This document shows, piece by piece, positions 32,830 through 46,055 of a DNA stretch of 64,000 nt (positions within the stretch are counted from its first letter, which is position 1; every line of letters begins with the position of its first letter). Source of the stretch: Sphagnum compactum (taxonomy: Eukaryota > Bryophyta > Sphagnopsida > Sphagnales); assembly GCA_965153455.1 (NCBI GenBank), contig OZ234503.1, positions 7,408,157-7,472,156 of the forward strand, given 5' to 3'. Made by a program: the position numbers and the translations under genes. Below the pieces are notes generated by a model that did not search any database, was not told where the DNA came from, and was given only the letters and a program-made list of their open reading frames with translations.

Positions 32830-35800
32830 TACTTCTTTTTTGTTTCATAGGTCATAAATTGTATGAATTTGTGCAATTTCTTGTAACTATATTATAAATG
32901 TTATGTGAAAATTATATGCACAAGGGACAGAGGGGGTAAATGTGAAAATGAATTATGAATTTGATAATGATCTAATGAAAATTATGTGTCTTCAACAAAA
33001 AAACAAAAATGAAAGTTGACCATAGAATTAAAATATTAAAATTGAGTAGAATTGTGTTTTTTCACAAATTGTGATTTTTTATGGAACATTTTTTGTCATG
33101 AATTTTCTATGTTCAAGCATGCACACATTTTCTTTCTTTCATTGTGGTTTGCAATCACTTAAGGACCAAGGTGTTACATAACAAGTGATGTTTAGTTCAT
33201 TATGTGTGCATTATGTGAAAAGAAACAATTGAAATATTTAATGAATCAAAAAAGGAAAAGTGTAATATTCTCTTCAATGTTTTTCCTATGAATTTGTTTT
33301 GGGCTAAAAACTTGTTTGGATATGTGTTTTGCTAATTTGATTAAGATTTATGTATCACATTACTATTGTATAATGCAAGCCATATGATAACAAACTATTT
33401 ATACCTCTACAAACATGTTTTAAATGACATGGATATTTTCTTTCAAAAGAGAAAAGAAAAACCTAAACACTTAAAACTTACATATTTGTCAAATTACTTG
33501 AACAAGATGAAACAAAAGATAAAACAACTTGAAGATGCAATTTAATACATAAGAAAAGTGATCAAATAACAATTGAAAAGTATACTTGCAAATAATATTA
33601 GTTTTGAAATTCACATTTGAGATTTTGTTGTTTCATAAGGATTTATGAATGTTTACAAAACATTATACATGCAAATTGCCATTTGATCATTGTTACAAAA
33701 TTCCATACGTAATATGAATAAATAAACTAAAATAACTTTGTGCATGCCTTGTGACAAAAATAATCATTACCAACAATCTATTGAAATATTGGCAGGTTTG
33801 GCAATCTAAGTTTTCCTATCATAGATATATAAAACTTGGAGCTTTGCATGAACCATGTATTAAATAAAATTGATCCTTTTACTCGTGATGGATTAAATTT
33901 GTGATATTTTCATTAGGTTTTTAAAATATTTTTATTTAACTAAAAATTCAATTTGGAGCATTCTTAATTATATGGACAAATGGCCAACATTTTCCTCATT
34001 AGAAATGTCATTGCTTGATGATAAATCCTAATAAACTTACAATATAAAAATTACCAATTTCCTACTACCTGAAGTTAAAATATCCTTGCAACTTATGGAA
34101 ATCCTTAAAATTGTTATAGAATTATAAAAAAGGATAGAAGATGAAAATGTTGCCATGAAACAAGCACAACTTGATAAGATCAAATGATGTGTAACTTTAA
34201 TTAAACTCAATTGATTATCCTTCTCCCTTATGCAAATATGACCTACTAGTAGAAAACAATCCATCTTGTTTATTACATAATTTATTATACATGGATGTCA
34301 TTTTTATATTTACTAATTTTTTATTATTATAGTTCCTTGGCATCTATAACACTAATTATATTATTTGTGAAAAATTTGTAATTTTTAGTTTATTTTTTAG
34401 AGAACAAAAATTTGTGAAGGAAAATACATAGTGTTTTAAATATGGAAGAATATTTTATTCTTAACATGAAATATTCAGAATATGTTAAATATTCCACAAA
34501 CATGTGTTCAAGTCCTTCCTTTGTGTTACATTAATCAAATGTATTTAAGCAACCTTCAAATTTTATGAATCAATCAAATCATATGTGTTTTCCATGTCTC
34601 ATGAATATGTTATAAGGGTTGCAACTTTATCAAAATGTGTCTCATTATTGGAATTAAATGCATGGGATTATGAATGACTTGTTACCATAAAAACTTTCCA
34701 AAAAAGGAAAAAAAAGAAATAAGGGAGAAAAAAAAAGTGATCTAATTTGTGAGCACGCAAAACACCAATGCTTGCAAATTGGGTGCAAACCAAGATGGGC
34801 AAGATTTTTAAAACCATGCAAATTAATCATGAATTTTTTAATATATTAACTTAATTTTTTCCATGTTTTATGTAGTTGAAACATGTTCAAAGTTTGGCTT
34901 TTGATTTCTAATTTTACATTACTTTAATATTTAATATTTTGGTTAAATTAATTGCATGGTCACCATAAATTACATGTCTTTGAACTTTGTATCATTATGT
35001 ATCACACCAAGGTTTCAAAAACTTTGAGATTCCTCTGTGCATGTTGTTGTTTTAAAGTGCATGATTCACACTCAAATCCATTTGTGTTTCATATTTTCAT
35101 TCAAGAATTACATTTTTAGGTTTGATGGCATAATAAATAATTTATTATTTATTTATGTTTTGAAAGATGAATATTAAATTATAATTAAAGTTCTTCACCT
35201 ATTCTTTTCAAACACAAGGAATCTTATGATAGATTATTCCTTTTCCAAAACCATTTTTCAACAATGCAAAAAATTTCAAAAACAAATTTTGATGTAACCA
35301 TTAAAACGCACTCTATATCCATACATTCCTTAATGGATTTGGTATTGATTAATTTTCATAATGTTCATGACTCCAACAAGTGGTAACACTAAATTTAACA
35401 TGACAACAACTTTCAAGGTTGTATTGAAAATCAAAATTACAAATAAACTAATATGAAAGTCCAATATAATTATAATTATAAACTAAATCATTGAAATTTT
35501 TATAATTAAAAAAATAAATTAAATATTTTAAATCAGATTAAAAGTGGTAAAATAAATTTAAATTAATCATATTATACTTATTCAATCAAACATAAAAATT
35601 AAAACAATTAAATTTCAACTTAAAAATTTCATGGGATATTTTTGTGCACACCTTTTAATAAAAACTATGAACATATTTAATTTAACATTGAAAATGAAAT
35701 AACCATCAAAGTTGACAAGTCTACAATATTTTTATCAATGTTATGTTGTAAAATTGGTTAGACTTGATAAATTCATTCTAAAAATTCATATTCATTAATA

Positions 35801-37390
35801 TTTAATGGGAAATGGTATTTAACAATCTTTTAATATCACCTACACATATGACTTGGGGGTGAACATTTTATTTCACCCCTTTTAATCACCTTTTCCTTGA
35901 AATTAGTGAACATTTTTTCCTTTTGAGTACTTTCTTTTTTCAAAGCAATAAAATATATTTCCTTTTTCAACTTTGGTCTCTTTAAAATTAACGAAAACCT
36001 AACTCATCTAACATTTCCAAAGTTTCTTTAGCCTGTAGATTTCAACAAATGCAATAGTAAGTTGAGTGGCTAAAATCTATTACTTTCATGTAAATGAAAA
36101 AATAATGTGAGCTATGTGATATCATCCTACTTAATTTATCCAACTATGTTACTTGTGTTGGCTTCCTTGAGAAGACTTCACATCCCTTATTTGTGTTGTG
36201 AATTCATATTTATGAATTATCCTTATTGTTTGTTTACTATTCTAATAAAGCCACTTTCTTACCTACTTTCATTGCTACTCAAAATGTTAAATAGTTTAGT
36301 CTTGCAAAAGAAAAGTCCATGGATAATGTGGAAAGTTATAGTTCTCAATGGGTGTTCATGAATGTTTATTGTTCTTTTGTTATATCATGTATTGCTTGTT
36401 TTTGTCATGGTTGTGGTTTGTCCTATGTTTTGTATTTTTGTTTGTTGTTGTTATATGCCTTCTTCATAATATGAAGACTGTACATGTCTTCTCATTTTTA
36501 AGAATTTATCTTTATTTCCAATTATGATTCAATGAATCGGACTATGTTAATTATTTTTCTAATTGTTTTATAGCCAAATAGATTTCCATTGTTCTTCCCT
36601 CATCTATTGTTATTTTCCAACAACTTTCGAATCCTTGCTTCAAATAATTTTTTTTTTCCATGATATTTTAATAGTTTTAACAAACTAATAAGATCTGGTG
36701 AATTTATGTTTTAGTCTCAATGCAATTATCATGAGCTTTGATAGGATTTCTATTCAATTACTCACTTTGCATTTATGAATTTTCTATTTTTTTGTTAGAC
36801 ATCTCCTTTGATGTGTCACAAAGTTTTCAACTATAGGTTGATATTTGGAGCAACGTCAAACCAAAAGCAATGGATGCATCACAATGGATGGATGGTGTTT
36901 TGAACATGACATTGTTTCCCCTTGAACCATATTTGATGGGGACAATAGTCAAAGAATTCTTGTCACATATATAGAATATTTTTATTGACTCATGAAATTC
37001 CTAATGCCACATCAAAAAACATTTGCATGTGGACAAATGTTCTTATGATGTGGCAATGATAATTTAACAATTCACCTATTTGGTCATATAAAGGTTGTTT
37101 TGGTCATATAATGCTTTTGTTTCATCTCATTGTATACAATGCTTGTGATGATTGTGGCTAAGGACCTTGCTTGGTTAATATTGTAACTACAACAAGGAAT
37201 AGAAAGTTTGACATTGTTTATACATATTTAAAGGTAATATACTATAATATAATATGTTGGACATATTTTGTGAACCAATTTTTTTTTTTTTAATCCCAAT
37301 TCATGGCAACTAGACCATAATGAAAACAAATCATTTATACTATCTCATGTAATACATTTTTTGTAAATGTTTGAATGTCATTTCTAAGAA
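32830..37390. other. Long AT-rich intergenic DNA
   Basis: About 4.5 kb with no gene, clear repeat or transposon signature that I can identify. Frames up to 84 codons (36107-36361) have no motif. Confidence 0.5.
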
Positions 37391-37859
37391 TAAATTACTA
37401 CTTAAAAGTTATAACACATTCCAACAAATGATGAACTTCATCACAACTCCAAGTGGGATAATGAATGAAAATTTCAAACTCCTCACAAAACATCACATGT
37501 TGCAATACATAGTATAAGTGTTTGCAAGGCACCTTCTTCCCTCGCCAACCCAATGAACTAGCAACCATACCCACAAAACCCAAGCAAGTACAAACGATGA
37601 AGTTCCCAATTGTAACTTCATATTACCTCTATGGGAGCACCGAACAAAATGTTGTAAATTCATCCATATTCGGGTATACGAACCTCCAATGGTGGGTTGA
37701 CAATTGCTTCCAAAAGATGACCAGCTTCCCACCAATTAGTATGTTTTTAAAACATCTTAAATGGGATTGTCCATCGTTTGGTCTTATCATTGCATGTTGT
37801 AGGCCATGACATTACATTTAACTATTGATGTATTGGAATCAAACTTTTTCCATTGAATA

Positions 37860-40030
37860 GACTTTGAAATTGTATAGGTTAATGTTCATTGAAAATAAAA
37901 CATGTTTCCTCCAGAGATCTTACCTCCTCTTGTGTGAGGTTGGTACCCTCTTACACATGCCAAAATTTTGGTACAATTTGTTTTTCCACTGCAAACCTAC
38001 ATTTGGTACCCTGCATGCAACAATTCATGTCATCAACACAAATTAGAACTTGTGGAGCTTGAAAGGTGCACCTCAAAATTGAGATGACATATTGGAATAA
38101 GTTGGAGCAAAAACCCCATTGTTGTTGTCTTGGAAATTATCTTTGAATTAAAATATTGTTTAATGGATTTTTGTAATGTCAAACACAAAACATGTGAGGT
38201 AGGAGGACATTGTTTTATATCCCATACTCCATCCCCACATGCAACGTCTAGGACCTCAACACTTTTGACAATTAAAACCATGTGATCGTGTTGATAAATG
38301 TTATTAGATGGTTGGTCATGCGATTTTTCGATTAATGGGTTGTCATGTAGATGCAAATAATTGACCTAATCATGCCAATGTGAATCACCTTTTGATCCTT
38401 GAGACAAGTATGCTTTCTATTTGCATGAATTAAAGATCTCCTCACCTTCCAAGTGTGGGATTCTTGTTGTGAAGGAAGAGCTAAGGGAATAGTTGCAAAT
38501 TGCATTTGCAAGTTGTTTTGGGTCACTAGATTGGGTTGCTCAATGCAAGAGAAACTCACTCTAAAATCACCACCTTTCTTGAATTCGTTGTATAATGTCA
38601 ACTATTTAAAAGCTCAAACATAGTCATCAAATGTTACAACATTAAAGTAAGTTTCATGACTCCTAGATTATTGAAACTAAACATTATGCACCAATTTTAA
38701 CAAGTTGCAAGTAGGCATGTCCGCAAATTGTTCCAATGTCAATTTCTACTAACAACAATAGATCTAAGTCAATTTCCTTTTCATATGTTTTCTACCTAAT
38801 TGCAATATGAAGGATAGGAATGGAAGAAGGATGTCAAACTTAAATGTGGTATGAATCCTCTTGATTGTTTAACAAGAAATTACTAGAAATTAAGCCAATT
38901 TTTCAACTTTTGAACCCCAACTTCACTAGCAATGCCCAACAAATACTACTAGCATTTAATGGTTGCATACCAAGAATTTTCTTCTTCCAACATATGGCAT
39001 TATTGTATTCATAGCACAATGCCTCGTGCTACTCTCGCATCTCACTTGATATGTTTATTTGTGTTTGTCCATTGACTAACTCTAATGAAAATGATAAGTT
39101 CACTCTTTATCAACCATAGGGTCATTTGGATCACCAAAGCCATAAACAATTTGCATTACATTCCAATTTGCTTGGGCACTATCTGCCATGAACCCCTTGA
39201 AGTTTGGATTAGGAACACCTTTCTTTGCCATTAACTTGTTCAATTTTTGCCACATAACACTTTGAATGTTTGTGTTTTGTTATTGCATGTCATATCTACA
39301 ATTGTCATCACTTTACAATAAATGAGGTCATACATTTGGCAAGCCAAGGTCATCCATTCTTCAACATGCTTCATACGGTTGAACATGAGTTAACATGTTT
39401 CAAGATTTGCTTTAAGCTACATCCTTTTCACCAAATCATAACCACTACCATTTTTTTCAACATATTTCTTGAAAAGGAACATTTTTTTCCTAGACATTTG
39501 TCAAGGAGAACTATTATATTGAATGTAATCATAAACACTTATGAACTTCAAAGCCAAAATTTTGTCAATGTATCCTCTATCACCCAAATGATGTTTAAAC
39601 AATGCCACCAAGGTTGTGATGTTGTGAGAACACAATGTTGTCAACTTGTCCATCAATTGGTGTGGTTTGTCATCTTTTAGAAATTCCATAGGACCGTCAC
39701 CATCCTCATTAAAAAACTATTTGGCCAAAAAGGACTTGTTTGTTGCCATCGCACTTGTTGACATTTTGGAAATGGGGTATGAGAAACCTCCACCTCCAAC
39801 AAAGTGCTAACCTATTCAATAGCCTCTCTACACCTCATTCCTGAAATAGGATGCTCATGTGTACCAAGATGAATTGTAATTTGATTCAACTTATCCCGCT
39901 TGTGGACAACGTAATAGATGTGAACTTTATGTGTGTTGATGCAAAACGATGGAATAAAGTAGAGTTTGTAATGGGGTGGGCCAAAAGCAAAGCGGTCTTT
40001 GTTGAGAACATGAAGATTATTGCCATTCGA
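37860..40030 (-). pseudogene. Decayed MULE-like (plant-widespread) transposase
   Basis: Minus-strand reading in mixed frames gives, in order: VVHKRDKLNQITIHLGTHEHPIS (about 39910-39850), MEFLKDDKPHQLMDKLTTLCS (39689-39625), GYIDKILALKF, VYDYIQY, SGYDLVKRM, NRMKHVEG and LAKCMTSFIVK. It then reads KKGVPNPNFKGFMADSAQ and ANWNVMQIVYGFGDP (about 39225-39135), then FH-S-SMDKH and HEALCYEYNNAI (about 39025). This order matches a transposase common in mosses and other non-flowering plants, which I place with Mutator-like elements tentatively. Many stops, several at expected Trp or Arg codons, show it is dead. The part below 38.6 kb is less certain. Terminal repeats were not found. Confidence 0.65.
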
Positions 40031-40059
40031 AATGGTCTCATTCTTAAAATTTAAATCAT

Positions 40060-42300
40060 TTCATTTGGACATAATATGGGGAAAATATTATTAATTAAAA
40101 TTGGCTTTTGGGAAAGTTTTAGTTGCATCTCAATTTAAAACTAAAGTGCAAGTAAAAGGTTTAACCCATATGTTTGGTCTTTGAATCTCGTCTAACAAGC
40201 TATATAAAGAACATGTTTTCATTTGATTATTCACATAGAAATACTTGGGATGAGTGAAGAAATGCTTGACCTTCATTGGAAATTGTGATGTGAATGAAAT
40301 ATGTTTTGGTTATTCATTCCATCTAGATTTTCCCTTTCCTACATATTTCCCTACCTACAGAAGTAGGTGCTAGTTTTCTACCTACCTAGGTAGATGGGTT
40401 TAAATCTTCTTGAAACTTTCAATTAAAAAAAAGACGAAGGAATGAAATAATGGTTTTTAAATTGTTTGGATTAAATAATTAAAATATTCAAAAAAAATTG
40501 TTCATATATTAGTGAATTTACTTCTCCATATTAATTCGTTGTTGATCATTAAGTAATTGATGAATTCGCTAGGAAATTCACTAGGATTAAAATTCACCTA
40601 ATTCAGTACAAAACCTAGTGAATTCATTAATGGATTTGAATTCTTTATGTACTAATAACACCATACTAGTTCAAACAATTAAGGTCGTGATATGTAGGTG
40701 TATTCTAACCTATTATTCAATAGTGAAGTCATGGGCCTCATCCCTGATGATGAATACCAAAAAAAATTGATCAATAGTCTTCAATCTTTGAAACTCAAAT
40801 ATGCCACCTTTGAAAGCAACATTCATCACAAACGTTTATGGAATTGACACAATCTCATATGAGCAATAAATGGTGGAAGTTGAGAACAGAGCTTTGTCAT
40901 AAAGTAAACAAACTAGAAATCATTGTTTTGCATAATAAAGGTTTTAGTGGAAAGAGTGTGGAGAGGACGACAAAATCAGGAACATCTGAATTTATGAAGA
41001 TGCCCGTCTGGGATTGGGGATGTTGTTTTTGAGTTTGGATGACTGATTTTGGGGAGCTTTTGTCCTTGGGTTTCATCTACAGTCCACTATTTCGAATTTC
41101 AGGATTTGGTTATTGGTTATTTTTTTGTTTCAAAGTTGTGATGATTGTTCATAAGGTTCATCTGTAGGTCCATAGCTTTTTGTTTTTGTTTTTGAGATCT
41201 GGAGTTTTTGGGTTCCTTAGTTCTACTATGTTCTGTTGTTTTCTCGAGTTATTAAGTTGTTTTATGTTCTGTTGGTTTCTAGAGTTATTGAATTGTTCTG
41301 TGTTCTGTTGAGTTTTTGTTGTCTTGAGTTCTCGAGCTTTTGAATTCTAGAATCCCCTGCTGAATCCTGGAGTTGTTGATTTCTTCTATGTTCTGTTGAG
41401 TTCTGGAATTCTTGAGATATGTTGTGTTGTGACGAGTAATTTTTTGGAACATTTGTTTTGGATTTGTTGTTGTTGCTTTTTTGAGGGATGAGTTCATTTG
41501 TATGCATTGTTTTTTTGGTTGGGGTTGTGGAAATCTACTTTGTGCATGTGTATGCAGAACAGGATTTCCTTAGTTTCTATTGTATTTGTAAGTTTTGTTT
41601 TCAATAATAGAAATGACTTTTTTTCTTTTTTTTCATTTATCCAGAAACACTTTTAAAACTCCATTTTGGGAAAAAAAATTATTTGTAGATTTTACCATTT
41701 TTGAGTAATAAAAGTGATTTTTGTGAATTTGTGGTTTTTTTAAAAGATATGTTTAATCTCCAGTGAAAAGGAACAGAAGAAAATAGAGAAGAAAACAAAA
41801 ACAAAAAAGATGAGGGGGAAAGAAAAAAAAAAAAAAGATGAGATAAGGAGGAGTTGAGGAGAGGAGCAGAAGAGGGTGGAAGTTACTTTGGCAGCCTGGA
41901 TAGTAACTATCATATGCTTTCTTCACATTTCCTAAATACTTTCTCTACTATGTGCACTCTAGTCTACTGAGCTATACCCCCATTTTGCTGCATTCTGGCC
42001 TTGGCATTTCCTGCTGCTCTTCATTCCTTGTAAAACTCATTGAGCACAAGATGCCTGCAAATCCAGCTCCAAAAGGTAACATATCTTTAACAGACTATTG
42101 CACATCTTAGCATTAGCAGTGAAGCTGATCATACCTTTGTAGGGATCATTGTGCAAGATTCCCAGATCACAGCATTTTCATTCCATGAGATTCATTCTTC
42201 CCCCCTCTGTCCATTCAAGTTTTTGCTATGCCCTGTGGCTTAGCACGGTGGAATCTGGGCATTCCCCTTCATCTTCAAGAAACATTACAAAATTGCATTC
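40060..42300. other. AT-rich intergenic DNA with a Thr/Leu-codon-like minisatellite
   Basis: At about 41205-41425 the motif TGTTCTGTTG followed by a GTTCT-GAGTT variant repeats six or more times with a loose period of about 35 bp. A near-palindrome CTACCTACCTAGGTAG occurs at about 40377. The rest is plain AT-rich DNA and the downstream flank of the aldo/keto reductase gene. Confidence 0.5.
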
Positions 42301-42312
42301 GTGTCTTTGTAG

Positions 42313-45300
42313 CTAGCGATACTCATCACCACAATCCCCAGCAATTCCATTGCCCTTCTCCACCACTGCATGAATCAATGCAACATCTCCTTGATCAAGG
42401 CCTGGGAAAGAAAATGTAGCCTGGTTGCTAGTGATGTGCTCAGCTATGCTGAGCCGAGCACCAATTATAACTGCAGCTACAGCAGGCTTGTCAGCTATAT
42501 AGCGCACTGCCACATTGCTGATGCTCACTTTGTACTTGTCTGCAATTTGACTGAGCACAAGCAGAAGCTCCTGGATCCCACATGAATCAAACACCAAATC
42601 AATGTAAGACATGGTGCCCTAAACTATTATCAACAAAATGGTGGGAAAAGCAAAATAGGACTTGCCAAGAAAGCTTTCTCAAATTCTTGTTTGACTCTAT
42701 TTGGGATGATACTAACCTGGAAAAGCATCCAACCACCCCACTGGTCGATGGTGCGTTTGTATTTGGAGAGTGACTGTGTGGTTAACTCAAATCTTTGTGG
42801 CTCAGGACGCCCCAAATACTTCTCTGACAGGAATCCACCTAGTAGGGACCTGTGACCCAGTGGATCCAAAACTAATGTCAAAATCTGTCTGTCACTGACT
42901 AGACTCAAGCTTCTCTCAACCATGAGATGAGCAGGGATGACCAATGAGAAAATCACCCACTGTTAGCAAAGTTCTACCAAGCACTCAAATCTATGTACTT
43001 GTGCTCATCTTTTGGAAATAAAGACCACATCCATGATCTTCAAGCAGTTGCAGTTGTGTTCGGTAAGGAAAGACATACCCATATGCAAGGATCTTGACAT
43101 TGTGTTTCAAGCACCATGCAACCATCTTCTTTTCTGGCCTTCTGTCTATAATTGAATATGCAACCTGCACAGTCACCCTCCACAATGGGTCCAATTATCT
43201 AGGGCTTCCACAAGAAGACAGTGATATCAGAGACAATAGGAATGTTCAAAAGTTCCTTTCAGCCCACAGGGTGTTACTGCACCAAAAGAAACCACGAGCA
43301 TCAATAGAAAATTAACAGGCATGGGGATAGATATTGTGCATTCACAAGACTGCCCTGGGGCATAGACTCTTTGCCTCTGAGTGCACGTAGCCACAGCTGC
43401 TAGAGGAAGGGCAACAACAAGGGGATGGTGAAGGTGACAAAATGGTGACAGCTAACTCCATCAGGAGTTTGTTCCAACGTTGGACCTTACCTTAACATTG
43501 CAAGAGCTATCCAGATTTCTCTATTGATCTGTTCATATAAGCATCCTTTTGTTGTTCATAACTGCCCAAACCCCAGGAAAGCTAGGGCTTTATGGTCAGC
43601 CTTGAGACTCGCAAAAGAGGCACTAAGATTAAGGGACAAGATCTTTGATGCTTGGAGATAGTAATGTGCACATTGTATCAAACATGAACATGGATAGAAA
43701 TAGAGTCACATAGGGCAGAAGAGAGGTGGAACTTCACCTGGTTTGAGACAATTGGGATGGCACACTCCTCATAAAGTTTGGCCATGTGCAGAGTGTCAAA
43801 ATTTGTTAGCCCCAGCTCCTTTATCTTACCCTCCAGTTTAAGTGTATATAGCAACTTCATGGAATCGATGTAATGGACATCTCTATAATCCCACCTGTAA
43901 TCAACCACAACAACGCACCATTTAACCACTCAACTCTGATATCTAACTGACAGGTATGGGTAAAGAGGACCAAGTCAAACAAAAAGACACAGGTGTTGCA
44001 CATTGGTAACATTAGGCTTAACAACAGCAGCATCCTTGCAATAGAAACTGAAAAGCCAAATGATCTCAAGTCTCTGGCAATTAATGGTCATGGCATGTAA
44101 AGAACAGGCACAAGAAGGTGAGCAGGGAAGATCTATTAATTTTAGGAAGCTGAGAGAGGCAGACCGTGCTGCAAGGAACAAAGATAGCCCAAGATGAAAA
44201 TAGTGGTTTTACATTTGGAGAGCAGATCTTCATGGTGAACCGATGAAGAAGAAATGTAAGTTCTGACAGACAACCTTAAGAGCCATGGAGAAAAGCAAAA
44301 TGACAGAAAATGATTAAGGTTCACAGCTCAGAGGAAGTAAACTGTGCTGTGGCATGAACTCACAGGAAAACACAGAGACAAGAAAATGAAACTTCATCTT
44401 TGAGAGGACTGAAAACAATATCATCATGTTCAAAAGGTTTAAAACAAGAGAGATAAAAGGACTCGGAAGGAGACCCAGGCCAAACCCCATGCTGGTGAGC
44501 CCATGACATACAGCACATTGTGAAAATGCACTCACCAATGAAACTGGACCATGTCCAATGTAGACACACCCATACGCTTGCGGGATCGATCGATGCTGGA
44601 TTCCACCACTTCTCGTGTATTTGTACCAATACTGCCTACACATCAGTTTCTTAGTGGTTTAACTTCTCTACATGTAGATGGAATGGTCATGCTTGACCAA
44701 GGGTCAAAGCTTTATGGCCCAGGATTGAATCCTCTTTCTCTCTTATTTGAGTGAGAAGACATCAAAATGATTCTGCAAGAAGCACAGGCAGCTGAGAATT
44801 GGCTCAAAGGGGTTAAAACTTGGCAACCGATAGGAATAGAAAGGTATTGATACAATGGCTAGAAAGAGATGTGTCACTCCTAAGAGTATGCTGAAGACAG
44901 AAAGAGTGCCTTACCATAACGAGGGACAAATTTTGTGAAGCCAAGGACAAGATTTGCACCCAGATACTCCCTCAAGAACTTGCCATAAATTTCTTCAGCG
45001 GGCCCATCTACAGCATAGATAGACTTTGATTTGTTAAGATCTAAAGTACCAGTTGCCATGTATGAAACAACAACTCAGACTACAAACATATGTGAAAGAA
45101 AGCCAGATCCAAAGAACTTGGATATTTCACCAGCCTTGAACAAATCAATATTCTGAGACTTTTCATCATGTCCTCCTTCACAGAGAACATCAGAATTTTG
45201 TAAATACTAGGCTATTTATAAAAACTAGGGTTTCAGCATTCCCTGACAACATTTGCAATTTTCAGATCTCGCTGCAAAACTGTAGTGCATTTAAACTAGG

Positions 45301-45826
45301 GTTTCAGCATTCCCTTACAACATTTGCATCTTTCAGATCTTGCTGCAAAACTGTAATGAATCTACTAGTGAAACAATCCAACAAACTGGGTCCCAAAGGG
45401 TAACAAACTCACAGATATCAGCCAAGTCGAAGACACCAAGGCCTGCAAAGGCGTATCGTTTCATCTCCTCAACTGCCTTCTTCTGGTCGATTTTGCCATG
45501 GCCTCCAGCCACCTGCCACATTCCTGAGACCACACAGCAAGACACCAATCCATAAATCATTAAGGAAGAAAACTCGTCATTTTACGATGTAGAATGAAAT
45601 CTGAACACAATTATCCAAGAGGGGGGAAGAAAGAGCGCGTGATTTTCAGGTTGCGTTGATTTCCTGGGAGAATTTCCAACAAGGAGAAGAGAGAGAGAGA
45701 ACCTGTGATAATCGCAGGAATTGAAAAGCTTCCAACTGAGCGAAAGGGAATGGAGCTGCCATGGTTGGCCACGATGGAGGTCGTCGGCATCTCCGTGCGC
45801 CGATGATCTTCCTCAAGTTCCGCCAT
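42313..45826 (-). CDS. Aldo/keto reductase family protein (At2g27680-like), eight exons
   Basis: Exons (minus order): 45826-45703, 45523-45413, 45007-44915, 44635-44536, 43894-43738, 43164-43079, 42849-42717 and 42570-42313. All have GT-AG borders and phases that agree, giving 353 residues from the ATG at 45826. The frame opens 49 codons earlier (45973) without an ATG. The NADPH-dependent AKR tetrad is complete: Asp and Tyr in [15 protein letters not shown], Lys in GFTKFVP, His in VQFHWWDY. Other family marks are [55 protein letters not shown] and the C-terminal GDCGDEYR. These fit the NAD(P)-linked oxidoreductase subgroup of Arabidopsis At2g27680, predicted to reduce aldehydes or ketones; the substrate is unknown. 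The subgroup is often plastid-targeted, but the N-terminus here is acidic, so localisation is unclear. Confidence 0.9.
45221..45358 (-). repeat. 71-bp tandem duplication in an intron
   Basis: Two copies of AAACTAGGGTTTCAGCATTCCCT..., through CATTTGCA, TTTCAGATCT and GCTGCAAAACTGTA, start 71 bp apart (about 45222 and 45293). They fall in the intron between exons 2 and 3 of the aldo/keto reductase. Each copy carries a CTAGGGTTT telobox-like motif. Confidence 0.85.
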
Positions 45827-45983
45827 ATCCAATTCTTCCTCAATCACTTTACTTTCCGATTCAACACGGAATGACTCCTTCTTTCTCCTATTCTTCTGTT
45901 GCGAAGTCGAAGTGTCGTCAAGAAACAACAAATATTCCTTCTCTGCACTACTAGAGAAGTCGAATTCCCCCACGAAGGAAGTT

Positions 45984-46055
45984 ATTCTTCTTCTTCTTCT
46001 TCTTCTTCTTTGCGTCGCTCGCCCTCCCTAACATACATACATACATACATGTGCT
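45984..46055. repeat. (TTC)n and (ATAC)n microsatellites in the 5' flank
   Basis: About nine TTC trinucleotides lie at 45984-46012 and five or six ATAC units at 46030-46051. They sit immediately upstream of the aldo/keto reductase start and may lie in its 5' UTR. Confidence 0.9.

Noticed and set aside
45827-45973. Extension of the aldo/keto reductase by 49 residues at a GTG start
   Set aside because: The open frame starts without an ATG. The first ATG is at 45826, although a missed 5' exon cannot be excluded.
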